Below are positions 24,797-34,479 of a stretch of 64,000 nucleotides of DNA, one piece after another. Numbering within the stretch: position 1 is the first letter of the stretch; each line of letters begins with the position of its first letter. A program made the translations under genes and the position numbers. This DNA is from JAILEN01 sp036723975 (GTDB taxonomy: Bacteria > Bacillota > Clostridia > Lachnospirales > Lachnospiraceae), in NCBI GenBank assembly GCA_036723975.1, contig DAIMGJ010000011.1, positions 1 to 64,000 on the forward strand, given 5' to 3'. Below the pieces are notes generated by a model, which was not told where the DNA came from, did not search any database, and saw nothing but the letters and a program-made list of their open reading frames with translations.

Positions 24797-25465
24797 ATGT
24801 ACATTCAACTTAATTCACAGATTATTTACTATGAACATATGGGAAGTGGAGAAAAGACGCTGCTTCTTCTTCACGGAAACGGAGAAGATCATACGATTTT
24901 TAACGAGTTATGTGAGGCTTTAGAGCCGCACTTTGATATCTATGCCATTGATTCCAGAGGGCAGGGATTATCTGCCACGCCAAACGAATACCACTATGAG
25001 GATATGGCACAGGATGTGTTAAATCTGATTGAAGCACTTTCCTTAAAAGATGTGGCGGTATTTGGTTTTTCGGATGGAGGTATCATCGCTCTTTTGGCAG
25101 AGATAATGTCACCCGGAACTTTCTCCCATATCATTACCGCCGGGGCAAATACCAATCCAAATGCATTGAGTTTTCATTGCAGGAAGGAAATTAAAAGAGA
25201 GTTTAAGAACACACAAAGTGCCCTTATAAAAATGATGTTGGATGAGCCGAATATTACAGACAATGAATTAAAAACCATTTCCTGTCCGGTCCTCTTATTC
25301 GGAGGACAAAAGGATCTGGTTGTCCCGAAAGAATTCGATCATATGAACAAACTAATTGAAGGAAGCACCCTTGCCATCTTAAAAGGGGAGGACCACGGAA
25401 GCTATGTCATTCACTCTTCCGCATTAGCTCCGGAAATTCGATCCTTTGTTCTTGGAATAGAATAA
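24797..25465 (+). CDS. Alpha/beta hydrolase
   Basis: A 222-residue hydrolase of the general alpha/beta fold. The oxyanion segment LLLHGNGEDHTIF, nucleophile elbow VFGFSDGGIIAL (Ser in GFSDGG), acid in GGQKDLVVP and final His in KGEDHGSYVIH are all visible. The start is set at 24797, where AAAGGAG precedes the ATG. A longer frame that begins 117 bases upstream has a low-complexity N-terminus without a ribosome site. The substrate is unknown. It appears monocistronic and divergent from the MFS operon. Confidence 0.85.
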   Translation: MYIQLNSQIIYYEHMGSGEKTLLLLHGNGEDHTIFNELCEALEPHFDIYAIDSRGQGLSATPNEYHYEDMAQDVLNLIEALSLKDVAVFGFSDGGIIALLAEIMSPGTFSHIITAGANTNPNALSFHCRKEIKREFKNTQSALIKMMLDEPNITDNELKTISCPVLLFGGQKDLVVPKEFDHMNKLIEGSTLAILKGEDHGSYVIHSSALAPEIRSFVLGIE

Positions 25466-25534
25466 TATGTTTTTTGAAAGCGTTTAGTTCTATTTGTTAA
25501 CTTTAGATTAAACTTTACAATAGGTTGATATCAC

Positions 25535-26314
25535 ATGAGATTAGATAAATATTTATCCGATATGGGGGTTGCTACCCGTAGCGAATCAAAGAAAATTATT
25601 AAGGCCGGCCGTATTACCGTTGATGGTGAAGTAATCACGGATCCGGCTTTTCACGTATCCGATACACACAGTGTATCCTTTGATGGCACTCCCCTTTCCT
25701 ACCGGGAGCATATCTATTATATGTTAAACAAGCCCCAGGGAGTCATCACCGCCACAAAGGACAATTCCAAGAAAACAATTCTTGATTTAATAAATCAAAA
25801 AGACAGGATTCGGGAATTATTTCCGGTAGGTCGATTGGATAAAGATACGGAAGGTCTCCTTTTGATTACCGATGACGGAGCATTGGCTCATGAATTGCTT
25901 TCACCAAAGAAGCACGTGGATAAAACCTATCGCGCCATTGTCACCGGCGAAGTCACACAGGAAGACATAGTTTCCTTTGCTAAAGGATTGGAAATAGATG
26001 GCGGAGAAATATGTTTACCCGCTTTGTTGATTGTAGAATCAACCACGCTTCTTAAGCATCTTTCAGCAGAATATCACAAGAAATTTCCGCCAAAATCCGA
26101 AGGAACTCTTGCACCGGACGACACCTTGTCCTTTATTCGCATTACCATTCGCGAAGGCAAGTATCATCAAATCAAACGTATGTGTAAACGGTGCGGGCAT
26201 GAAGTCTTATATTTAAAAAGACTCACCATGGGTCCATTAACCCTTGATGAGTCTCTGCCTCTCGGCGCCTACCGTCCGCTAACGTCGGAAGAGGTTTCTG
26301 ATCTTAAATCTTAA
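25535..26314 (+). CDS. rsuA: Pseudouridine synthase, RsuA/RluB/E/F family
   Basis: A 259-residue enzyme that isomerises uridine in ribosomal RNA. The N-terminal S4 RNA-binding domain starts MRLDKYLSDMGVATRSESKKII. The catalytic Asp is in FPVGRLDKDTEGLLLITDDGALAH, and the late motif ITIREGKYHQIKRMC is typical of the RsuA branch (16S rRNA U516). The middle shows an insertion (LLKHLSAEYHKKFPPKSEGTLAPD) seen in some RsuA members. The exact target among the RsuA/RluB group is not certain from sequence. Confidence 0.9.
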   Translation: MRLDKYLSDMGVATRSESKKIIKAGRITVDGEVITDPAFHVSDTHSVSFDGTPLSYREHIYYMLNKPQGVITATKDNSKKTILDLINQKDRIRELFPVGRLDKDTEGLLLITDDGALAHELLSPKKHVDKTYRAIVTGEVTQEDIVSFAKGLEIDGGEICLPALLIVESTTLLKHLSAEYHKKFPPKSEGTLAPDDTLSFIRITIREGKYHQIKRMCKRCGHEVLYLKRLTMGPLTLDESLPLGAYRPLTSEEVSDLKS

Positions 26315-26339
26315 CTCCTGCTTCCGCAGGGATTCATAA

Positions 26340-27992
26340 TTACAATCCGAAACATCCACCACCGATAAACTCTCGAATCAAAGAGTTATTGGCAATGTCT
26401 TCCGTCGGCATGGGAAGGACATAATCCAACAGTTTTAACAAACGATTGGCTTCCGCATACTGTTCCATAGACGGGTCAATCGCATATAATTGCGGCTGGC
26501 AATAAGTTTTTAATACCGCCATTTCATAAATCAACGCTGAATTAAACATGGCATCTGCATCTTCCTGGAAGGGGAAGATATTCTTTTCTTCGCCCCGTCT
26601 TACAGAATCCCACATGGAAATCGTACCTGCAGCTGAGGTTCCTCTTGTTCGTGCATCTCGCACAATACGTCGAATCAGTCGTCCGTCTGTGGTCGGAAGC
26701 GGATTATGCTCATCGATGGAAAGCTGCGTCAATGCCGAAATATAAATCTTAAACTTCGATTCCTTCGGCAATGCATAGGACAACTTTTCATTTAGTCCGT
26801 GAATTCCTTCGATGACGAGCACATCATCTTTTCCAAGCTGCATATAGCGATCCCGATACTCTCTTTTTCCGGTTTTAAAGTTAAAATTCGGAAGAAGTGT
26901 GCGTTCTCCGTTTAAAAGCTTTTGCATATCGGAGTTAAACAGTTCGATATCCAATCCCTCCAGCGCCTCAAAGTCCTTTTCTCCAAACTCATCCAAGGGC
27001 ATCTGGTCACGGTTTTTGTAATAATCATCCAACGGGAATGGATGCGGATTTAAGCCTCTGGCCTTCAACTGTGTGGACAGGCGATGGGAAAACGTGGTCT
27101 TTCCGGAAGAAGATGGTCCCGCAATCATAATAAACTTGCGATTTGGATCAGAAATAATCTCCTTTGCCAAAGAACCGATTTGCTCTTCCATTAAGGCTTC
27201 CTGTGCCAATATAATCTCTCTGGATTTTCCGGCTGCGATTGCGTCATTCAATGCTCCCACCGTGGGAACTTCCATTAAACGACCCCAATCAGAAGATGCC
27301 TTTAACGTATGGAACAGCTTCACCGCCGGGTCAAAATCCAAAAGTTTATACGGGTCCTTCTTCGAAGGATACAAAAGCATAAAGCCATCTTCAAATTTCT
27401 TAATATCAAAGGTATGCAGATATCCGGTTGACGGAACCATAAATCCGTAGAAATAGTCATAATAATGATCGATTTCATACACATTGATATTGGAACTGGT
27501 TCTGTACCGAAGAAGTCGCTCCTTATCCTTATACCCTGCTTTTTTAAAGTAGGAAGCGGCCTGCGACGTCTTTAGCATAATCTTGCCAAGCGAAATATCC
27601 TTTGAAACCAGCTCATCCATGGTCGCTTTTATTTTGGAAACCAGCTCATCTGTTACTTCTCTTCCATCGGATAGCTTGCAAAAATATCCGTCTCCCAAAG
27701 AAAACATTACTCTGGCATCCGCATCCGGATCAATATCAAAAAGTGCCCGTTCCATTAAGAATATCAAACTACGCTGATAGGTGCGTCGTCCGTTCTTATC
27801 GTAAGTCGTTATGAACTTAATCTCTCCGTCTCTGTCGGCAGTTTTGAAAAGTTCAACAAACTTTCCGTTCACTTCACAAAGGACAATATCCTTAAAGTGC
27901 TCAAAATCCAACTGTTTGGCAATTTCTAAGTAGGTTATGCCTGCTTCGTATTCGTATTCTTTTCCATCATACGTAATCTTTATCTTCTCCAT
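26340..27992 (-). CDS. TGS-domain nucleoside (uridine-type) kinase
   Basis: A 550-residue fusion common in clostridia. The N-terminal TGS domain (about 1-65) and a threonyl-tRNA-synthetase-like second additional domain (about 70-240, with HYYDYFYGFMVPSTGYLHTF) are followed by a uridine kinase/PRK-type P-loop domain with Walker A GPSSSGKTTF near residue 292 and VLVIEGIHGLNEKL. It probably phosphorylates a nucleoside, but the substrate is unproven, and the TGS/SAD part suggests RNA or nucleotide sensing. It is the last gene of the dgt-dnaG-rpoD-trmK-nif3 block, 40 bases after the Nif3-like gene. Confidence 0.88.
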   Translation of the reverse strand: MEKIKITYDGKEYEYEAGITYLEIAKQLDFEHFKDIVLCEVNGKFVELFKTADRDGEIKFITTYDKNGRRTYQRSLIFLMERALFDIDPDADARVMFSLGDGYFCKLSDGREVTDELVSKIKATMDELVSKDISLGKIMLKTSQAASYFKKAGYKDKERLLRYRTSSNINVYEIDHYYDYFYGFMVPSTGYLHTFDIKKFEDGFMLLYPSKKDPYKLLDFDPAVKLFHTLKASSDWGRLMEVPTVGALNDAIAAGKSREIILAQEALMEEQIGSLAKEIISDPNRKFIMIAGPSSSGKTTFSHRLSTQLKARGLNPHPFPLDDYYKNRDQMPLDEFGEKDFEALEGLDIELFNSDMQKLLNGERTLLPNFNFKTGKREYRDRYMQLGKDDVLVIEGIHGLNEKLSYALPKESKFKIYISALTQLSIDEHNPLPTTDGRLIRRIVRDARTRGTSAAGTISMWDSVRRGEEKNIFPFQEDADAMFNSALIYEMAVLKTYCQPQLYAIDPSMEQYAEANRLLKLLDYVLPMPTEDIANNSLIREFIGGGCFGL

Positions 27993-28032
27993 AGCAAACC
28001 CTCCAAGTCAAAATATTTAATCGTGATATAAT

Positions 28033-28824
28033 TTATTCGCTTAACCAATATGGCATTTTCTTTTCTTCCGTATAGATGTCCAATGCGGTTTTTCCTTTTA
28101 AGAACATGGATATATGTTCAATAAAAATATGCTCGATTCCGTAGTGCCCCGCATCAACAATGGAAAGTCCCTGTGCCTCCGCATCAATACCGCTGTGATG
28201 ATCAATATCTCCGGTAATCAGCACATCTGCCCCCGCCTTAAGTGCAGTGGATATTTCGCTTTTCCCGGACCCCGGTGAAATCGCAATCGTTCCTACAATC
28301 TGATCTGCATCTCCGTACACGCGTACATAGGGAAGTCCAAAGCTTTCTCTGACTTTCTTTGCATACTCCCCTAAAGTTACAGGTTCATTTAACAAAGACC
28401 CGATTCTTCCGATTCCCATATTGACATCTTCTTTCCCGTCAATGGCAACCGGATCCAATGCAATGGTATGATCCAATCCCAGCTTTTGCTCTGCCAAAAA
28501 GCCCATGCGATGAATATCAAAATTGGTATGCATGGCAAAACAAGCAATCTTGTTCTGAATCAACTTCATCACACGCTCGCCCACATAATCTGTCGCCACC
28601 ACACGATTGAGATTCGAAAAAATCAACGGATGATGGGTAATAATCATATCTACGTCCTTCTCGATGGCGTGATTGATAACTTCATCTGTGGCATCCAGCG
28701 CAATGTAAACGCTTTTTACTTCCCAATCTCCGTCGCCAACCAAAAGACCGACGTTGTCCCAATCAAGCGCATCTTTTGAAGGTGCGTCGGCTTCTAAAAG
28801 TTCAATTAATTCAGATACTTTCAT
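28033..28824 (-). CDS. Nif3-like dinuclear metal protein (YqfO family)
   Basis: A 263-residue NIF3 family protein, historically called GTP cyclohydrolase 1 type 2. The metal-binding histidines are in IITHHPLIF and in the C-terminal GHYGIEHIFIEH. The length fits the short form without the inserted PII-like domain. The function is unsettled. It is translated 8 bases after trmK, the common Firmicutes order trmK-nif3. Confidence 0.93.
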   Translation of the reverse strand: MKVSELIELLEADAPSKDALDWDNVGLLVGDGDWEVKSVYIALDATDEVINHAIEKDVDMIITHHPLIFSNLNRVVATDYVGERVMKLIQNKIACFAMHTNFDIHRMGFLAEQKLGLDHTIALDPVAIDGKEDVNMGIGRIGSLLNEPVTLGEYAKKVRESFGLPYVRVYGDADQIVGTIAISPGSGKSEISTALKAGADVLITGDIDHHSGIDAEAQGLSIVDAGHYGIEHIFIEHISMFLKGKTALDIYTEEKKMPYWLSE

Positions 28825-28832
28825 ATGGCCCC

Positions 28833-29549
28833 CTACTCATAATACGATAATGCTGTTTTAATCATCTTAAGTTTTTCTTGTATCTCTGCTATTCTCTCGT
28901 TAGCCCTCTCACTATTTGACGCTTCAATCTGCTCCAGCGTATCTTCCCATACTTTTTGTTCCTTTAAAAGGAACTCCTTAAGCATCGGATTCTTTTGTTG
29001 AAGCGTGTGTCCACCATATGCAAACTCCACATCAGAAGTGAGATTGTAACCCTTGGATGCAAACTCTGAAGTCCTTGGGCATACCCTCATGGGGAAATAG
29101 TACTTTCCTTCGTCGAGGACGCATTCTTCTTCCAAAAGCAAATAGCCTTCCTCCATCAAAAAGCGTCGAAAATGCGGGATATCCGACTGCGGTTGAAGAA
29201 TCAACTCCTTACAGCAGGCGGCCACATCATGCCCTTTTTTAAGGATTTCTTCCATCAACGGACCTCCCATACCGGCAATGATTACGGTATCCGCCTCCTT
29301 TGGAGAAAGTTTTTCCAACCCATCCGATAAGCGAAACGTTATCTTATCTTCCAAGCAATATGCCGAAACATTTTCTTTCGCTTTGCTAAGCGGCCCCGGG
29401 CGTACATCCATAGCAATTGCGCATTCCTTTTTTCCGGACTGCACCAAATAAATGGATAAATAGCCATGATCGCAGCCGATATCCGCCACAACACCGCCTT
29501 TGGAACATAAGTCGGCATTTACTTGCATTCGTTTTGATAAAGTCACCAT
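28833..29549 (-). CDS. trmK: tRNA (adenine22-N1)-methyltransferase TrmK
   Basis: A 238-residue SAM-dependent methyltransferase that makes m1A22 in tRNA. Motif I reads ADIGCDHGYLSIYL (about 21-34), and the NPPY-like position is replaced by the family's AGMGGPLMEEIL. It starts 1 base after the rpoD stop, so translation is likely coupled. The order rpoD-trmK-nif3 is conserved in many Firmicutes. Confidence 0.94.
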   Translation of the reverse strand: MVTLSKRMQVNADLCSKGGVVADIGCDHGYLSIYLVQSGKKECAIAMDVRPGPLSKAKENVSAYCLEDKITFRLSDGLEKLSPKEADTVIIAGMGGPLMEEILKKGHDVAACCKELILQPQSDIPHFRRFLMEEGYLLLEEECVLDEGKYYFPMRVCPRTSEFASKGYNLTSDVEFAYGGHTLQQKNPMLKEFLLKEQKVWEDTLEQIEASNSERANERIAEIQEKLKMIKTALSYYE

Positions 29550-29550
29550 T

Positions 29551-30807
<1,257 letters not shown>

Positions 30808-30825
30808 ATATTTGTCCTCTTTCTC

Positions 30826-32613
30826 TTAGATATAATAACTGATGTTTTCCAGTTCTTTTTGCAGTTTCTTTTCTTCCATAACAAGAGTAAGCATACCCGG
30901 ATCCGTCTCCGGCATTTGCTCTCTCCTTCGTTTAAAGGAATCTTTTTTTACTCTCATTACCACTTCTTTTAAGCCCCTTTCTTTTGCTTCAGGGGATTCC
31001 AATTCACCGATGGGCGCGTGAAAAATAGACGCTACTTCCTGCTGTTCATCCTCTTCTTCAAAGAGATTAATGATGTTGGTTGGCATTAACTCATCCTTTT
31101 GAATCTGCTCAAAAAGATGGGTCGCCACAGTCCGAAACATCCCTTCTTCAAAATCTTCAGCAGTAATATATTTTTCAAGCTTCCCCAGTAAAAACGGTTC
31201 TTCCGTAATCCTTGTAAGAAGCATTTTCTGGGCCTGTCTGGCAGCATTGTCCTTTTTGGCTTTTTGCGGAGTCAGCGGAGTTTCCTCTCTGTACTCTCGG
31301 GGAGAAGAAGGATTCAAAGCTTCCTTTGCCGCCACGGAATTGACCATGGAACGCAGCTCATCTGCCCGAATACCGTAAGTAGTCGCCACCGCCTCAATAT
31401 AATTGGTTCGTTCCAAGTCATCCGGAAAATGAACGATGCGTCCGGCAATCTCCCGGTAGAAAGCAGTTTTGGATGTGGGATCCGACATATTGTAATCCCT
31501 CTGTAACATCCGCACCGTAAACAAAAAGCTGTTTTCTGCATTTCGGATACGCTCCTCATAAGCAGCAGCACCTTTTGCTTTTATAAACTCATCCGGATCC
31601 TTGTAAGGCTCCATGTTAATAATCTTGCAGGTAAGTCCCGCGCCTTCCAAAATAGGAATCGCCCGGAGCTTTGCTTTTGTACCGGCCTCGTCACTGTCAA
31701 AACTTAAATACACATCGTTTACAAACCGCTTCATCAGTGATGCATGCCCCGGGGTAAAGGCGGTTCCCAAAGATGCCACGGCACAATCAAATCCTGCCTG
31801 ATGCAAAGCAATGACATCCATATACCCCTCGCAAAGGATGAAATACCCTCGCTTCGATGCTCTTGAAAACTGAAGTCCGTAAAGAGTACGGGACTTATCA
31901 AAAATCGGAGTCTCCGGAGAATTTAAATACTTCGGTTCTCCATCCCCCATAACACGACCTCCAAAAGCAACCACACGCTTTTGCTGATCAAAAATGGGGA
32001 ACATGGCACGATTCCAAAACTTGTCTTTACCACCACGCTTTTCATCAATGGTAACCAGACCGCTGTCTTTTAAAACCTCATCCTTATATCCCTTACTCTT
32101 TAGGTAACGATACAATTCATCACTGGTTTTGCCTGCGTATCCAAGGCCAAATTTGTTCATGGTCTCCTCGGAAAGCTGTCGTCCCGAAAAATAATCGTAA
32201 GCCTGCTTTCCTCTTTGGTCTCGCATAGACAGGTAAAAATACTTGGCCGCTTCTTTTTGAATTTCAAAAAGCTGCTCCTTTTTGTTTTGCGCAGCCCTTT
32301 GTTCCGAAGTCATCTCCTCCTGTGGAAGCTCCACCCCCACCTGAGCAGCCAGGGTCTGCACTGCCTCCGGAAAAGTCATATTCTCGTGCTGCATCAAAAA
32401 AGTATACGCATTCCCACCTTTGCCACAGCCGAAACAGTAAAACATCTGCTTCTGCGGCGACACGGAAAAAGAGCCTGTCTTTTCATTATGGAAAGGGCAA
32501 AGGCCAAAATAGGTGTTGCCCTTCTTTTTTAAACTGACATATGGAGAAATCACATCAACAATATCCACTTTGGAACTGATCTCGTTGATAATCTCCTCCG
32601 AATACATTGGCAT
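30826..32613 (-). CDS. dnaG: DNA primase
   Basis: A 595-residue primase that lays RNA primers for replication. The N-terminal CHC2 zinc finger (CPFHNEKTGSFSVSP, then FYCFGCGKGGN) is followed by the catalytic TOPRIM core (ILCEGYMDVIALHQAGFDCAVASLGTA; acidic residues in YLSFDSDEAG). The C-terminal helicase-interacting region is shorter and divergent. It is between dgt (3-base gap) and rpoD (18-base gap). Confidence 0.97.
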   Translation of the reverse strand: MPMYSEEIINEISSKVDIVDVISPYVSLKKKGNTYFGLCPFHNEKTGSFSVSPQKQMFYCFGCGKGGNAYTFLMQHENMTFPEAVQTLAAQVGVELPQEEMTSEQRAAQNKKEQLFEIQKEAAKYFYLSMRDQRGKQAYDYFSGRQLSEETMNKFGLGYAGKTSDELYRYLKSKGYKDEVLKDSGLVTIDEKRGGKDKFWNRAMFPIFDQQKRVVAFGGRVMGDGEPKYLNSPETPIFDKSRTLYGLQFSRASKRGYFILCEGYMDVIALHQAGFDCAVASLGTAFTPGHASLMKRFVNDVYLSFDSDEAGTKAKLRAIPILEGAGLTCKIINMEPYKDPDEFIKAKGAAAYEERIRNAENSFLFTVRMLQRDYNMSDPTSKTAFYREIAGRIVHFPDDLERTNYIEAVATTYGIRADELRSMVNSVAAKEALNPSSPREYREETPLTPQKAKKDNAARQAQKMLLTRITEEPFLLGKLEKYITAEDFEEGMFRTVATHLFEQIQKDELMPTNIINLFEEEDEQQEVASIFHAPIGELESPEAKERGLKEVVMRVKKDSFKRRREQMPETDPGMLTLVMEEKKLQKELENISYYI

Positions 32614-32616
32614 GTT

Positions 32617-33627
32617 TTAGTACTCCTCCCAGGAAATCGGAATAAATATCTCGTTAAATGTCTTGCAGGCAAAGGAATCCGTCATTCCGGAGATGTAATC
32701 ACACACCACTCGCTCCAATGGTTCACCCTCGTCCATATACATTCCGCGATATCGATCCGGCAATGCATTGGAGTTTTCCAAATAGTAACGATATAATTCT
32801 TCAATCATACGACTGGCTTTGGTTTCTTCTCCCTTTGCCACCGGATTGGTATATACATTGGTAAACAACCAGCTTCGAAGATCCTTCATAGCCTCGTCAA
32901 CCTCAGTTGACATACGAATCTCCGGAGAACCGGTACTGTTTATAATTACATCATGAATCAGGCGATCCAGCCTGGCCTTAACAGAAGTTCCGAGGGTGTT
33001 TCGAATCTCCTTCGGTAAAGATTCCTCTGCCATAATCTTTCCGCGGATTGCATCATCCACGTCGGAATTGATATAGGCAATCTTATCCGCAAGGCGAACA
33101 ATCTGTCCCTCCGGGGTCGCCGGATGTCCACTGGTTCTGTGATTTCGCATCCCGTCCCGGACTTCCCATGTAAGGTTTAAGCCGCGGCCTTCCTGCTCTA
33201 ACTTCTCAACAACACGAACACTTTGCTCTGCATGAATAAACCCTTCCGAAGACATTCTGTTTAAAACGCGCTCCCCGCAATGTCCAAAGGGGGTATGTCC
33301 CAAATCATGTCCCAATGCAATTGCCTCTACCAAATCCTCGTTCATTCGAAGTGCCTTTGCAATGGTTCTGGCATTCTGTGAAACCTCTAGGGTATGGGAC
33401 ATACGGGTACGGTAATGGTCCCCTTGCGGGTCCAAAAATACCTGTGTTTTGTTTTTTAAACGACGGAATGATTTGGAATGTAGAATACGATCCCTATCTC
33501 GTTGAAATACCGGACGAATATCACACTGTGGTTCTTCCACGTCTCGTCCTCTTGAATTCTGATCCAATGTGGCAAATTCACTTAAGGTCTCTGCCTGCAT
33601 CTGCTCAATCTGCTCACGTATTGTCAT
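32617..33627 (-). CDS. dgt: Deoxyguanosinetriphosphate triphosphohydrolase-like protein
   Basis: A 336-residue HD-domain dNTPase. The metal site is formed by RMSHTLEVSQNARTIAKAL and IALGHDLGHTPFGHCGE. The length fits the type 2 dGTPase-like group. It converts dNTP to deoxynucleoside and triphosphate. It is the first gene of the dgt-dnaG-rpoD block and is separated from the upstream exonuclease by a terminator. Confidence 0.93.
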   Translation of the reverse strand: MTIREQIEQMQAETLSEFATLDQNSRGRDVEEPQCDIRPVFQRDRDRILHSKSFRRLKNKTQVFLDPQGDHYRTRMSHTLEVSQNARTIAKALRMNEDLVEAIALGHDLGHTPFGHCGERVLNRMSSEGFIHAEQSVRVVEKLEQEGRGLNLTWEVRDGMRNHRTSGHPATPEGQIVRLADKIAYINSDVDDAIRGKIMAEESLPKEIRNTLGTSVKARLDRLIHDVIINSTGSPEIRMSTEVDEAMKDLRSWLFTNVYTNPVAKGEETKASRMIEELYRYYLENSNALPDRYRGMYMDEGEPLERVVCDYISGMTDSFACKTFNEIFIPISWEEY

Positions 33628-33649
33628 GTTTTATTTCCTCACCAAGACA

Positions 33650-33700
33650 AAAAAGGGTTTCTACTGTATTTATTCCGCATACATCGTAGAAATCCTTTTT
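33650..33700 (-). terminator. Terminator between the exonuclease and dgt
   Basis: AAAAAGGGTTTCTAC pairs with GTAGAAATCCTTTTT around a 21-base loop (one wobble pair). On the minus strand it follows the exonuclease stop by about 10 bases and ends in a T-run. It isolates dgt-dnaG-rpoD from upstream transcription. Confidence 0.8.
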
Positions 33701-33709
33701 ATTCTTTCA

Positions 33710-34387
33710 TTATTCTTTTAAATTTTGTTTCAATGCCTCAAAATCAACGGAAGAACCAATGGAATAGGTCGTAGGTTCATCATTTCCTGCCATTTCTTTT
33801 ATCCGCTTTACTTCCGCAAGAAACCTTTCCTTATCACGGCTCTTTGCATAAAGTGATGCTGTATTTCTGGCATCGTACAACGCATCATGAGCTTTCCCGT
33901 CAAACATTTCCCCTGCCATATAAAGAGCTTTTTCCAAAGAAAGGGAATAATGGACGCCAACAAGAGTGCCGTATTCCTTTTGGAAGTCCCTCCAACAATC
34001 TAACAGGTAGTTTATTTTTTCGCTTTCCGGAATCTTTTTTAACTGCAATTCATGGGTCAGTTGCAGTTTATCGTTTGCACTCCACGCAAAAACTGTAAAG
34101 TCCCGATAATGATTGCACCACTCCAAAAAATCAGCAAACGCCTTTTCAAAATAAGGGGCTTTCTCCAAACGCTGAATGGTAATGCCGGTAAGCAAACGAA
34201 TGTGTTCATCAATATAATCGGAATACCGCGGCTTCACAAAGCGCTTAAACGACGATATTTCTTCATTTTTATCATTTAAAACTACTGCGCCGATCTGAAT
34301 GATTTCCGTATGGCAGATGGAATACTCCTCAGGATGCTCCTCCGCGAAAATCGGCTGCATTTCAAAATCTACAAAAATATTATACAT
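33710..34387 (-). CDS. DEDD-type 3'-5' exonuclease
   Basis: A 225-residue exonuclease of the RNase T/DnaQ fold. The first acidic motif is IFVDFEMQP at the very N-terminus, the second in FAWSANDKLQL, and the third HDALYDARNTASLY (DEDDh type, catalytic His then Asp). Because the first motif starts at residue 4, the ATG at 34387 must be right although no ribosome site is visible upstream (AT-rich leader). Before the element inserted, this gene lay directly behind the tRNA-Leu terminator. Confidence 0.85.
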   Translation of the reverse strand: MYNIFVDFEMQPIFAEEHPEEYSICHTEIIQIGAVVLNDKNEEISSFKRFVKPRYSDYIDEHIRLLTGITIQRLEKAPYFEKAFADFLEWCNHYRDFTVFAWSANDKLQLTHELQLKKIPESEKINYLLDCWRDFQKEYGTLVGVHYSLSLEKALYMAGEMFDGKAHDALYDARNTASLYAKSRDKERFLAEVKRIKEMAGNDEPTTYSIGSSVDFEALKQNLKE

Positions 34388-34415
34388 ATTTTTATTTTAC
34401 CATTTCAAAGCAAAA

Positions 34416-34439
34416 AAGGAATCCCTTTTTGGATTCCTT
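34416..34439 (-). terminator. Displaced native terminator of tRNA-Leu
   Basis: A perfect 9-bp stem AAGGAATCC / GGATTCCTT with a 6-base loop. On the minus strand TTTTTTG follows. It lies just beyond the left copy of the 20-bp tRNA fragment, so before the element inserted it would have stood a few bases after the tRNA-Leu 3' end. It is now 8.4 kb away from its tRNA. Confidence 0.85.
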
Positions 34440-34446
34440 CTATAAA

Positions 34447-34466
34447 GTGCAGAAGATGGGACTTGA
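34447..34466. repeat. Left attachment repeat (tRNA-Leu 3' fragment)
   Basis: Twenty bases identical to 42837-42856 in the tRNA-Leu gene; the bases on either side differ. The tRNA T-arm and acceptor arm end is duplicated, and nothing of the rest of the tRNA is present here. It marks the outer left end of the element, 13 bases from the recombinase stop. Confidence 0.88.
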
Positions 34467-34479
34467 CTCTCGCTTCGCA

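Noticed and set aside
26315..26339. CCTGC/GCAGG stem between convergent rsuA and nucleoside kinase genes as terminator
   Set aside because: Only 5 bp with no T-run on either strand.
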